Shown here in pieces: positions 40,960 through 52,686 of a DNA stretch of 64,000 bases. This DNA comes from Paramacrobiotus metropolitanus (lineage: Eukaryota > Tardigrada > Eutardigrada > Parachela > Macrobiotidae). The position numbers and the translations under genes were made by a program. The notes below the pieces were generated by a model that did not search any database, had not been told where the DNA came from, and saw only the letters and a list, made by a program, of their open reading frames with translations. The DNA lies in assembly GCF_019649055.1 (NCBI RefSeq), contig NW_026570346.1:248001-312000 (forward strand), read 5' to 3'. The first letter of the stretch is position 1, and every line of letters begins with the position of its first letter.

Positions 40960-43900
40960 ATCGTACATCATTTGGATATAAAAGATGCTGCAAAGATACG
41001 CTGGGATATTGTGGATACAAGTCAAAACACGAATACGGAAAAATTGTGCTGCAGCCGGAGCGAGATGATAGCAAGTATTTTTGGTTTTCTTTACAAGCAC
41101 GTACTGTAAGTACAGCTGTACTATACGTAGTGATATACTGTACAGAGGGTGTTCACGCCAAGTGCGGCCAGCAAGAAATAAAATTTCCTTAAAATTTCCC
41201 CAAAACAATTAATATCCGTGTGTTACACTTTAACATATTTTGAAGTGTGCTTAATCTTTTAAGATTGGTCAGAAAGTTTGACTGCAGTAGATGAAAGAGA
41301 AAACAGATTTTTAAACGATGTGCCTTGTTTTGTCGTTTGCAACAATTTTAAAAAATAATAAAAAAATTGCAATACGTCTGACGACCAGAAATGTAAATAT
41401 CTATATTTCTGCTGTGGCATTAAGAGAGGTTTTTGAAAATTGTGGACCAAAGCGTAAAGGAAATGATTCGCCTTTTAAATGCCTTGGAGAGCGGACCCCA
41501 TCGAAAGTGCACACAAAGTTCCTCGTTGCCAAGACGCGACAAGCATGTACTGCTCCCAAGTCTCAGTCTCAGAGACCATTGTCATAGAACCTCGGAACAT
41601 CCCATCACAGAACAGCGATGATAAGTCCCAGGAATATTGTAGCAAACAGGTGTAAAGGGACGATTGTTTGGGCTAGTCAGAAAGCCTTGAACCGCCAGCA
41701 GTTCTCTCGCGGCTTTCGGCCAGGCAAAATTTTGAGTAACTGAAATCTCTTTCGTATCTTCGCATTTGATGAGTCATAGAGCTACCTTTATTTTACCGGC
41801 CAGGGAACAATGATACAAAGTCAGTTCGAGGAATAAAAAATTATTGAAAACTAGATTAAGTTTAACAGTTTTACAAAAACGAATCACATGATGCTGGTGG
41901 TCGGAATTAATTATCGCGAGACTGCTGCGACGAGTTTGCTCACTGCCTCCGGTGAAGTCATCGCAGACGTCCATACTAAAGATCTGCCAAAGTCAGATCT
42001 CCAGGACAACAGCCCGGAGGGATATCCAAGGGATGGAAGACAGTGTGACCCTTCCCAGGGACCCCACTTCGATCCACGCAGCCCAGCGATACATGGGTTG
42101 CTCGGATCTTCCAAAACCAAATAAATTCTGAAGACGAAAGGCCTAACAACTCTACAGAAATAACATTTTGTGGTTGGTTGGAAACCCGAATTTTGTTGTG
42201 AAATTTTATTTTGAAATTGTGTGCCATCGTTATGCCATTTGTTCCGTGGTGCGCCAAGACCCTCCTTTAGTTTCAGAATTTTCCTTTGTCATAAAATGAC
42301 TACCGCTTAGCAAAAATGATTTAACCCGACAGTTCAAAGAAAGGGCTATTCGATGCAATAGAAAGAAAATCAAGATCTGTATGGGGAAGTTCGTAACAAA
42401 TTTCTGAAAAACTGGCCGCGCTTGGCGTGAACATCCTCTGTAGCAATGATCAGACATTGATTGTACTGCAGCAATGATGTAGTGACATGTTGTAATTTGT
42501 TATTTTATTAACAAAATAAAGCCAAGAATCAGCTAACATCGCTGGTTAACATGAACAACATCAGTGCAGCACGGTGGGAATCGCCGAGAACCTTTTTGGG
42601 CTGCGATTCGTAAAGGTTGAAAAAACAAGGCTATGCGGCATGTACCGGTCTGTATCTTGTGTACGTGCCGTATGACTGTTTCGGCGTTGCGCCATGCAGA
42701 CGCACCCGCTGATCAGCATATGCTAAAAAGACTAATGGCGCGTTGAACGTGTGCATCCGTGTTTTGGCATCCCGGATTAGCCGGCAATACAAGTTATATG
42801 AGGATATTATTGCAGCGCAGAAAATGCTGGAAAGGTAATAACAAAAATTTGTTGCAGTAACGCACGAACATGAGAGCCGATCGACGAGGACTAATTTCCG
42901 GTGGATAATATCCGAAAGGCACGGGAATGTTGCCACCAGACATACCTTCAACTGATGATCGGCCAGCTTCATAAATTCCATCGGATGGAAGCCGGATAAA
43001 TTGGCCGACAAATGTACGCCATCTTTCGCACAGATTTCGTACAGTGGTCGACTAGACTGTGCGGCCGTTGAAGCATGGATAAAGTATCTTGACAGGACAA
43101 CTCACAGGCGTCCAGGAACACATCCTGTGGAAACCGGGACGGGCCAGTTTCTGCATCCCTATTGCAGCCGTTAACAGCGAACGAACGCTTTAAAGCTTTG
43201 GAAACGGCGGCTCCTAATAGAATACGGACACATCGTTAACCGTTGACCGCTTTACAAATCGTTAAGGAACCTCAATATCGAAACTGCAGGGAGCTCGATA
43301 ACGGATACTGGGTAGGTCGTTGACTTGTACAGTTTGTCACGGGCCACATCGATATTTAAAATCCGATATTTGTGTGGTCGGTATTAGCATAGAAGTACGT
43401 GTCTTGCGATCTTTTTTTGCGTTAGTTTTTATCGGGAATGATGTGCGTCGTTCGGTACATTACATTTTTATCACCTCTTATGACTTAACTGCAGCTTGAA
43501 ACGTTGAACGAACTGGAGTACGAGTAATCCACACGAGTAATAAACCCAGATCTGACTAATCTCCAGCAACATCGGAACGCGATAATGGCCATGAGTTTAG
43601 TAAGCAGCAAGCATTAACTCCGCCTTATTTGATATTGAGAACCGACTATCGTATCCTACGCAGCTCCAGATAATGTGTAAATTCAGTGCATCGATTGTCA
43701 GTCAGATTATCGAAATCATCAAGTTCTGGGAACCCGGTCACTTCCTCACTGGTTTTCCAATTTGACACACGCTTGGTTGACAATAAGTAATAAATCATTT
43801 GATGAGTTATGTTTAATCTTTAATGTTCGTTCGTACAGATGCAAAGGAAGGTACGCAGTTTACATGAAAATCACGCAAAGCCGCTGAATGCTTGGTTATA

Positions 43901-44350
43901 TACAGATACAACGCAGTAGTAATGCTCTTGCCGAGAGTCTCCAGTATTGACACCAACTTCCGGCATACTCGACATCACCTTTTGCCATCGATATAATCGG
44001 ATTCCCGATTCCGGATCCCAGCTCTCTCGCCTGGACACCGAAGTTCCTGTATGTAATATTATTAGTGTGCAATACAAAACGATACCTGTACGACAGAGAT
44101 TATGGATCCACGAGTGTAAATACACGAAAACTTTCGCTTTCAGCCAATGTATATATGCAACTAGCTTAGCTACAAAAAAAGTGAATCGTAGTGCGCGAAA
44201 GCGAAAGTTTCAGTGGCTGTATACGTAGCTACTACTTTAGGTTTAATGCACTTTTTTTGCACAAGCATTAATGCACAAGTGGGCCAGTGTTGCATGGATA
44301 CATGTTTATTTTTTATTATGGGGGGGGGGACCCTGGAATATCAGATCAAC
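40960..44350. other. No gene identified
   Basis: Several open frames up to about 126 codons exist (for example 42631-43011 minus) but none has a domain or splice support. No RNA gene or clear repeat was recognised. Confidence 0.35.
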
Positions 44351-44356
44351 ACAGGC

Positions 44357-44430
44357 TGAAAACTGCGGCAGCCTGCGAAACTGCGGCAGCCTGCGAAACT
44401 GCGGTAGCCTGCGAAACTGCGTCAGCCTGC
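44357..44430 (+). repeat. 18-bp tandem repeat
   Basis: AACTGCGGCAGCCTGCGA is repeated four times with single-base variants. Confidence 0.9.
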
Positions 44431-47400
44431 GCATTCGTGATAAATTGAGAAAATCGAAACTAATTCTCCTTCAGTTATTCTTTCAGTAAAGTAATCCTTC
44501 AGTTGTTTTAATCTTGCTGCTGAAAATTTAGCAGGTCGTAACAGTAAAACCTGGCAAAATATTTTACATATATTTTCGTATTCGTGTATTTTGAGAAAAA
44601 GCATGCAGTTTTTTGTGTTTTTTTCGTGTACTTTGAAACAGTAGCAGGTCGCCAAGCCAAGCTGGCGCCAAGTTGGCGGCATTGCGTTTTATTTTTCTGC
44701 CGACTGGTGTTGCGCAATTTTTTCCAAGTTTTCTTTTGCACATTTTATGAGCATAAATTCGTTAGACTTGTCGTTGCGATGCCGCGAGAAACATCTTCGG
44801 ACTGGAAGGCATCGATGGAACGAGTCGTGACAGTGTTAGGAACACATTTAATTCATCCAGGAAATCAGGAATGACTTTAAGCGCTGAGAATTAAGCTCAT
44901 TTTAATGACAATTACATGATTGATTCAGGAACAAAAACTGAAATTCAGCGGCTAGGCCAAACCAGCAAAACCCCTATGGGAGCAGAATCGTTTTTCGCTC
45001 AAAGCGCTGGCCGAAAAAAACGATGGCGGCCATTGAATGCTGGGCGGTTGCTGGGTGCACGAGTGACCTTTTGGTGTTCGCACGGATGTTGGCTGCGGGC
45101 ACGGATTTTTGTTATGCTACTTTTTTTGCGCAACGAATTTAAGGTATTTCGCAACTTAAAAAATAACTTACAATATCGGTGCACATGAACACTCTAAACA
45201 TTTCGAAATATTATGTTGCATCGCTTTTTCAAAACGTTTATTTAAACACCGAAATTTAGAACTCCGATATTACATGGTAATAAAAATTTATAAATGTTTC
45301 TAAAGCTGGTACGCTCCAAAGCTGCTACGTTTCGAAAGCCCCGCTACGCTCTTTATAGATCTATTTAGACGTACGTACTTGTACAGTAACATACTCCAGT
45401 ACAAGGAGTAGCAAGAACTTACTATAGGTAGACACTATAGTAAGTACTTGATAGTTTTGTATTTCTCACACTATAGTAAGTACCTGGTAGTTTCCCACCC
45501 ATGGTAACAATTGTCTGTACTTCGCATAACAATATTATTGTCTCATTAATTTTTACATCAGAAGGGTTCTACGCTCCTTTACTAAAAGATGCCACGCTCG
45601 GTACTGGAACGATAATGGTTGACCTCTGCGGATTTTTGTTTTTACTGTGAGAACGGGACATCGGTCGCGCACGTTGGGACGTCGGTCACGCATTAACAAA
45701 TCTTAAAAAATTTAATGTAAATAAATAAAAGTAATGATAAATAATTTACTGAAAAAACGCATTTATTGAAGAATGGTGATATTTATTGAATAATCAGAAC
45801 GTTAATTTAATAATACGGATTCTTTGTAAATTCTCGGTGGTCTAAATAAACGGTGGACTATCTGTATAAGTGCGGTGGTCTATTCAGACTAAATTACTAG
45901 TAATTTCGGTGGTCATTCGTTTTAAATGACATTATCGTAATAATAAATTCGTTTGGTTGAATAATAACAGAAACAATGTGCATTGCTCGAAACCTATAAT
46001 CGACATCTAAATAAATATCGGCAACCGAGTAACTGGATACTTTTAGCAGCATTCAACTTAGCAACACACCAACAGCCCCGCAATCTCGCAGCGCCGCAGT
46101 CTCGCAGCCCCGCAGTGCCGCAATCTCGTAGTTTCGCAAGGCCGCAGCACAGCAGTCTGGCAGTCTCGCAACGCCGCAGTCCCAGAACGTGGCAGTCTCG
46201 CAGCGCCGCAGCTACCGCATCCCGGAAGTCTGGCATTCTCGCGACCTTACAAGGCTACCCGCCCTCCTTATTCTGGCCCACTTGTACATTATTACCTGGG
46301 TTACGTGCTACCGAGATGAAACTATTAAACTATGCCGAGCTATTTCCTTGTACATTGTGACGGGTCAATACGCACATAAAAGAAAAATTCTCACAGGTTT
46401 CCAGTAATGAAGAGGTATTTAACCGGCAGGGCTTCTTGCCTGCTGACAAAAAGCCGCATTGTTATGGCGCTAATTGTCAGACTGATAACCGTTATTCGCG
46501 GTCTGCCATTAAAACAATGTCACAACTGTCCGCGAGTGGCGTGTTTGGGCACATGCGCGGAGTGTTTGACGGGTGGAGTGCTATCATTTCTGTCGTGTTC
46601 AACTGACGGTGCTCATCAGTGTCTAATTAGTTGAAATTTCGGCAAGTACGTAACCATAACTGTTAAGCAAATCCCATCGTACATATCACCAGCAATCGGC
46701 GTATTTTTATGGTTCGTACGACTCCGTATAACTGCACTCTGCAGTCCGTACTACTATAATTTGACAATGCGGATCTGTCGACGTCAGAATCGGGATCTTC
46801 AGCGTCAGTTGTTAGCATTACTTGTATCTGCCGCATCGTAAATCCTACCGTAGTCTTAATCGCATAACAATGCGGTTGGCGGAATATTGTGTTGCGTTCC
46901 ATTACGCCAGGGACTCGCCAGACACAAATGATACGTTAATTTCCCTCACAAACCCCACTTAAGTTCAGGGAATACTGCAGCGAAGTGTAATCGGCAGGAA
47001 CCAGTCGGCCCAGTACCCTCATTAATATTGTACACCTGCGCCCGACATACGGTACTCAAAATGGTAAAACTGTTGCCCCGTTTCCCCTTCCTTTATTGCA
47101 GATACGTTGCAGTAAAGTGGTCTTGATCTTCCCTATTGTACAATCTGTCAGTGGAGCAAAACTAATGTCCTGATTCGCTCAGCTTTCCTCACCATCAGCT
47201 CGATTGTGTGTTTTCTTCGGACACGGCGTTTATCCTACGCTAACGATGGATACACGTAAATATTGGATATACACAAATTATGTTAACATATATCTATGTT
47301 TATACATACGTACATCAATATACATACGTTAACGTCCAAGCGTGAAATCGGCGTCGCCTAGAGCGGACGTTCGGTTTAAACCATAAATACACTGTATGCG

Positions 47401-47846
47401 CGTATTGTACGGTAACGAGACGGTATTCAGCGCTGTGTGATTGTTGCAGTTGCATTTGGCGGATGATTGGCCGCGCCGGTATTGTTCGTACAAGTGTTTT
47501 TGTTGTCCTCCCGTGAAGCGTGAGATGCCGAATCCTTTTGCAATCGGCCGACGGATACATCGGGCACGTTGCTGACGACTGCCGCGTTAAGTATCTGCGG
47601 CGCACTGAGTGCACCGGTCCACCAGGCTGCCCGTCATAATAAACGCCTGCAGTTGTACGCTGCACCTGGAGCCACTCATTTGCACCGGAAATACACCGCG
47701 ACACTATTCCCTGGTTATCGATAAATGCCTCGCAAACTGTATATATACTGCATATTCATATGTCGATTTCTGCTTTAACTATTTTATTTTTGGTGATATG
47801 CTTGGAGAATGATACATGCCACTGCTGTCTGTCTGGTCAGCAAATC
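44431..47846. other. No gene identified; degenerate GCAG-rich repeat
   Basis: Between about 46070 and 46220 words of the type CGCAG(T/C)xxCGCAG are repeated irregularly. ACTATAGTAAGTAC recurs near 45435-45485. No coding or RNA feature was recognised. The last few hundred bases before 47847 presumably hold the promoter and leader of the zinc-finger gene. Confidence 0.35.
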
Positions 47847-50800
47847 ATGAACGCGACAACGCCGGTCTCAGTGAAGATCAAGGTACGTAATTTGAATTGA
47901 TGCGATTTGATATGGCTTTTACATAAAGACATTTTGAACCGATAACACTGTGCTTAATATGCATTATGCACAGTACTTGGTAGTAAATCAAGATTTGGCC
48001 ATCCATTACAAGCGGCCGCCGTGCGAATGTTATTTTAGCTTGCGTTTTGATTGCCATTATTTTTATCGTATCTGAAATAAACTAAACTCCACTCCAAAAA
48101 TAAAATTATTAAAAGTTTCATAAAAATAATACGAAATTGATCTTATTTAATAAGACATTCATAATAGACTAGTGTTGAACAGACGCAGAATGGAATTAAA
48201 ACAAAAATAATTATATATTAACAATACTTTTAAAATTCTAAAAATACATCGAATTAAATTTTTAACATATTTGAAAATAATTTCTGAACTTCTTTAACTC
48301 TACAGGCGACCCTTTCCACACAGCGTGGTAAATATAGATATCTAGGTGCGCAAATTGCAACACTATAACCGCTTTATGTGTATTGTGTAGTTTATGTTTT
48401 GGCTTTGCTTCGGCTTTTTAGTTAGGTGAACTTCGTTATACTTTGTAGTAATAAATTGCTTACGTCCGGACGATCAGTATGCGAATCGCAGTACACTTCA
48501 TTCTCCATATAGATTAGTATGCGCAATATTAATGTGTGTCTCCTATCCTGCATTCTTCACATATGTAGTTTATCGTAGCTCCAATAAAGCAATAATTATT
48601 CTTCCAGGTCACCCAGGAATCGCAAGTCACCAAGAAGGAAGCCAGAGTCAACTGTGGCATTTGCGGGAAGTCGTATGCCAGCAAGAAAAGCTTAAAAATC
48701 CATCTACGTCAGCACACCGGCGAGAAGCCGTACGCGTGAGTCGAACCACGATATCAATATTATTAAGAAGCGTGAATGCATTGTCTTAGCAAAATCTTGA
48801 GCATCCAGCCGCGTTACTTGTAGGTGCCATTTATGCCCCAAACGATTTAGTCAGACCAATATTCTTCGAACGCATCTGGATTTCCATGCCGGGCGGCGTG
48901 ACTGGGCGTGTAATATCTGCCAGAAACGTTTCACTCAATTAGCTCACTTGCGCACCCACCAAAGGATACACTCCGAGGCCCCAAGAGATCACAACTGCTC
49001 AAGATGCGGGAAAGGTTTCAGTTCAAAAGGTATGTTTTCTTAGGTTTTCTTGAGGTTTCCTAGGTTTCTTAGGCTTTCTTATGTTTTGTTTTTCTGCGAA
49101 CAAAAATTTTGATGACAGCCTGTTTATTGCCAACTGGTTTGGTCATACAATTCTTAACTAGTAATTTTGCAGTCATGAACTACGACTGCAACGTATTACC
49201 TAACTAAATAATATTTGTTTTTTTTATAATGAGACTGAATACTTTGCGTTCGCAGATTACTATTTTCATCTACAGTGTTTAAGGTCATCAATAGCGAGAT
49301 TGTCGTAAATATACATAATTTATTATCATAAGCATCATTATTTCGCAGTAAAATTTGTCGGCATTTCCATTATCTGGAAGCGATAATCATTAATTTTAGC
49401 ATTTTTATTATCATATAATGCATCCAAATAAGACTGATTTATGCGTTTCGGGCGGATTTGGGTCGTTTTTCTTCAGCCTGAGAAACAGTGTTCTGGTAAT
49501 TTGTTTGTACCTCAAGAACGATTAGGACGACGATCACTAAATACTCAGTTTAATGTCCACTGCCTTCAGCTGTAGGAGCTCGTTGTCGATGGAAACGACA
49601 AGCTAACGAGGCACCACAACCTTGAACCGGCGATAAATTACTGTAGCGACGTTCACAAGTTAGACCACAGAGTGTGTTTACCGTAAAAATGCGCACTTTA
49701 TATACCCACGCTGCACGGGCAAAATTCACGACCCAAATCCCATTTTACTTTTTCTTGTTTCTAATAGCAAATTTCCACGTAATTATAAATACTTTTTCAC
49801 CCATTTTTTCCTTATAATCAGAGCTCTGAAAATGATCGCCACTTTCTGCGCCCATCGTGTAAACATATCCAGTTATCCACAGTCAGCGTCAGTCACTGCC
49901 GGTGCTGAACAAAACCGCCCCCCCGCAGGGGCACCCCGAAAACCACAACAAACCAACATGGTATAGATCTCAGAGCTCTGAATTGTATGCATTTCTTTTC
50001 AGCCTTCTGTAATACAAATTCTAGCTAATTTTTTATGTTTACATACTATCGAATAATTAAATAAGATGTCAAAACATGAATGCTGCTCAAGGAACTCCAA
50101 TTTAAATTTACGGGAAAATTATCGTGAATTTTGCTCGTGCAGCGTGGGTATATAAAGTGCGCATTTTTACGGTAAACACACTCTGTGGTCTAACTTGTGA
50201 ACGTCGCTACAGTAGTCTAATTTATGTTGTACTTAATGAACCGACCAGCACCAACGCTATGATACCTTAGATACTGTACAGACAGTTTTCGGAAATCAAT
50301 CATGGAAAGAAAATGGCTTCCTATCGGCTATTTAAGCATTTATCGGCAATTATCGGTATTTATGTAATTTATGGGAATAATTCGCTCTGTCCATATTTCA
50401 TTAAGCACTTGCGCCAGTTCGGTAAGAAACTGGCTTGTTAAGCGTGCTTTATTTTAGGTGGGACAGCTACTGCGATTGCACAATACCTCTGATGAGTCAA
50501 TTAAGTTCAAGTAGGCCCAGGGGCGAATTTAGGAGGGCACAGGGGCGTGCCCCCTCTCCGAAATCTTCGGAAAAGTGGTACTTCAAAAAAAAAAAGTAAA
50601 GGGGCTATTGAGAAAAATTTACCGGCTTTGGGAAAAACTGCAGAACTACATTTTTTTTGAATTTCTAGCGAATTTTCAGTCAAACCGTTTGTTAGCTTCG
50701 CGCTCCGCGCGAAAGTGCCTCTATTTTGCACTACCGAATGTAACTCACAATCACTGCGCAAATTTGGTTGTACAGTTCACGGTATCCACGAAGCACATTA

Positions 50801-52686
50801 TCTGAATACATCTTATTCTTTTATTAATAAACCATGTTTCAGAAGGAGTTTTATCAGAAACTCGTAATATTTTACTATTTTTTATCGAATTTCTAGCAAT
50901 CTCAGGTGTAAAAGCGTGCATCGGCTTTAGCGCTCCGCGCGAAATTTACTATTTTCTGAACTTTGTACATCATATTGCATTGCTGTTGTTCCGTTAAACA
51001 TCCGCTGCAGAAAAAATTCCAATGACGTATCTGTATCTTACTTATTTTTTACAAATTTTTATATAATTTGTAGCAGTTTCTGATGAAATCGTGCGCCGAC
51101 TAGCGCTGGCGCGAAAATTCACTGGTTTTCTGAACTCTGTACATAAAATATCGCAATGCCTTTTGCCTTTTGACTTCCGCTGAAAATTATTCAGATTATT
51201 TCTGCTATTTTTATAAAATTTCTAATAATTTCTGCAGTGAAAACGTTCGTCAGCTTCGCGCTCCGCGCGGAAATGTCCGCTATCATGTAATTTTTTACTT
51301 GACATCTTGCTGTACCAACAATCTTGATTCGATTCGTACTTTCTAAAAATTTTTTATAAGTTTGCAGTGAGTTATCTTGCTATCTTTGGGGTTCTTGGGT
51401 TCTCAGTGCCCCTCCCGCCCAAGCGAGTTAAATTCGCCTATGAGTAGGCCGCTAGACTAAGTAAAAGGGCGATATACCGTCCAATGGGCAACCATTTCCT
51501 TTCGGAATTTTTTGAGCATGTAAAGCACATCGCAACGTTTTCAGGGATCTTGAGAATTTTAAAACCAGCTGAAGCGATTTTTAGTTATTGGTGTTGTAAG
51601 AAAAAGTGGCGAATATAAACTGACGTTATATGAGCTACTTGATGGTAGGTCGCCCATTTACTCGACATAGTGTTCCACTTGAACGCAATTACGAGTAGTT
51701 GACGATTAGTTTACAAGAGATTTTCTCGTCATTCAATTCAGATTTACAATTATACACGATAATGCGGTTCGTGAAAAAAGTCATGAAGTTTAACCGATAT
51801 TATTTTATTTTCAACAGGTTCAAGAGAAAGGCATGAGCGCCGACACACCGAGGCCAAACCGTTCAAATGCCAAAAATGCCCGAAACTGTTCACCCGTTCC
51901 GCCACCCTCCAACAGCACCTCAACGCCCACCGAGGCTTTCGCCCGTTCGCCTGTCCTTTCGCAAAATGCCAGCGCCAGTTTACAACGAAATCCAGTGTGC
52001 GGCGTCATTGCCGGGAGACACAACACGCAGCGGAAGCCGAAAGTGACCGGGACAGCACAGTTTCTTCCGTGCCAGATTCCGGCTTCAGTTCTTCCATTTC
52101 CTCACTGACCAGCAGCGTGTCCAGTGCGCCAGAAAGCCCGGTGGTAATTAAGCTGGAAGAGCTGGACGAAATGCAAGAGATGGACATGTACCGCAAGGTC
52201 ATCGGCAACCTGACCGAAGCGCAGTTGGAGCGTCTGGAGGAGTATCTGCAAATCGCCATGGACGACAGGGAAACCGACGCCGATGACAATGTGGCCTACA
52301 CCGTGAAAAATGAACCAACGAGCGAAAACGCGGAATCGCTGATCGAGAAGGCCAAATTATTGACCGGCCGTGGGGAATTTTCTGCCGCAGCTATCGTGGC
52401 GCGCAGTCCTTTTGCCGATACAAGTTATTTGTGTTCCGGAGATGAGCAGCGTTATTTTTTTCTGAAGGACACTTTTGGCATTAACCACTGGAATTACTGT
52501 CACGGTCCGTCACTGGGAGAATTCGCTTACAGTGGCAATTTTGCCATGATCGACGGCTATGTAATGGAAGGTCGTTGGTCGCATTTTACTGGAGCGTATC
52601 CCGTTGACAGTTCTTCGTGTGTAGACGACGACAGTAGCCAAGCTTATGCATTTGATGGACCACCGACGTACTTCGAATTTTCTTGA
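47847..52686 (+). CDS. C2H2 zinc-finger transcription factor, four coding exons
   Basis: Exons: 47847-47882 (MNATTPVSVKIK), 48608-48735, 48834-49029 and 51818-52686 (TGA). All introns are GT-AG and frames join exactly. It encodes about 410 residues with six C2H2 fingers in the first half: CGICGKSYASKKSL.., CHLCPKRFSQTNIL.., CNICQKRFTQLAHL.., CSRCGKGFSSK (split across the long intron), CQKCPKLFTRSATL.. and a last finger with a longer C-x4-C (CPFAKCQRQF). Finger 1 ends in the TGEKPY linker. The C-terminal half is Ser-rich and acidic with KLEELDE and a LTEAQLERLEEYLQ helix, then Tyr/Gly/Asp-rich, suggesting an activation region. It probably acts in the nucleus. Orthology could not be assigned. 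A polyadenylation-type AATAAA lies near 53094. Confidence 0.9.
49641..50212. mobile_element. MITE with 91-bp inverted repeats and TA duplication
   Basis: Both ends read CTGTAGCGACGTTCACAAGT inward. The inverted repeats extend about 91 bp with one visible mismatch and are flanked by TA on each side (49639-49640, 50213-50214). The 572-bp element has no coding frame. The TA target suggests mobilisation by a Tc1/mariner-type transposase. It lies in the last intron of the zinc-finger gene. Confidence 0.92.
50518..51442. mobile_element. Non-autonomous hAT-type element
   Basis: The left end is CAGGGGCGAATTTAG and the right end, read inward, is CATAGGCGAATTTAA. The flanking 8-mers AGTAGGCC are identical at 50510-50517 and 51443-51450. 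Short CAnnGGCG termini with an 8-bp duplication are typical of hAT elements. The interior contains about four diverged units with GCTTCGCGCTCCGCGCGAAA (near 50694, 50929, 51110 and 51255). No transposase frame is present. It also lies in the last intron of the zinc-finger gene. Confidence 0.88.

Noticed and set aside
42631-43011. 126-codon minus-strand frame as a gene
   Set aside because: No recognisable domain, no splice-consistent neighbours, and ordinary codon noise. Kept out for lack of support.
44271-44489. Leucine/asparagine repeat peptide (CGSLRN units) as a leucine-rich protein
   Set aside because: It is encoded by four copies of an 18-bp tandem repeat and has no flanking coding signal.
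45994-46360. Alanine/arginine-rich frames on both strands near the GCAG-rich repeat
   Set aside because: Both strands are open only because of the simple-sequence composition; no domain.
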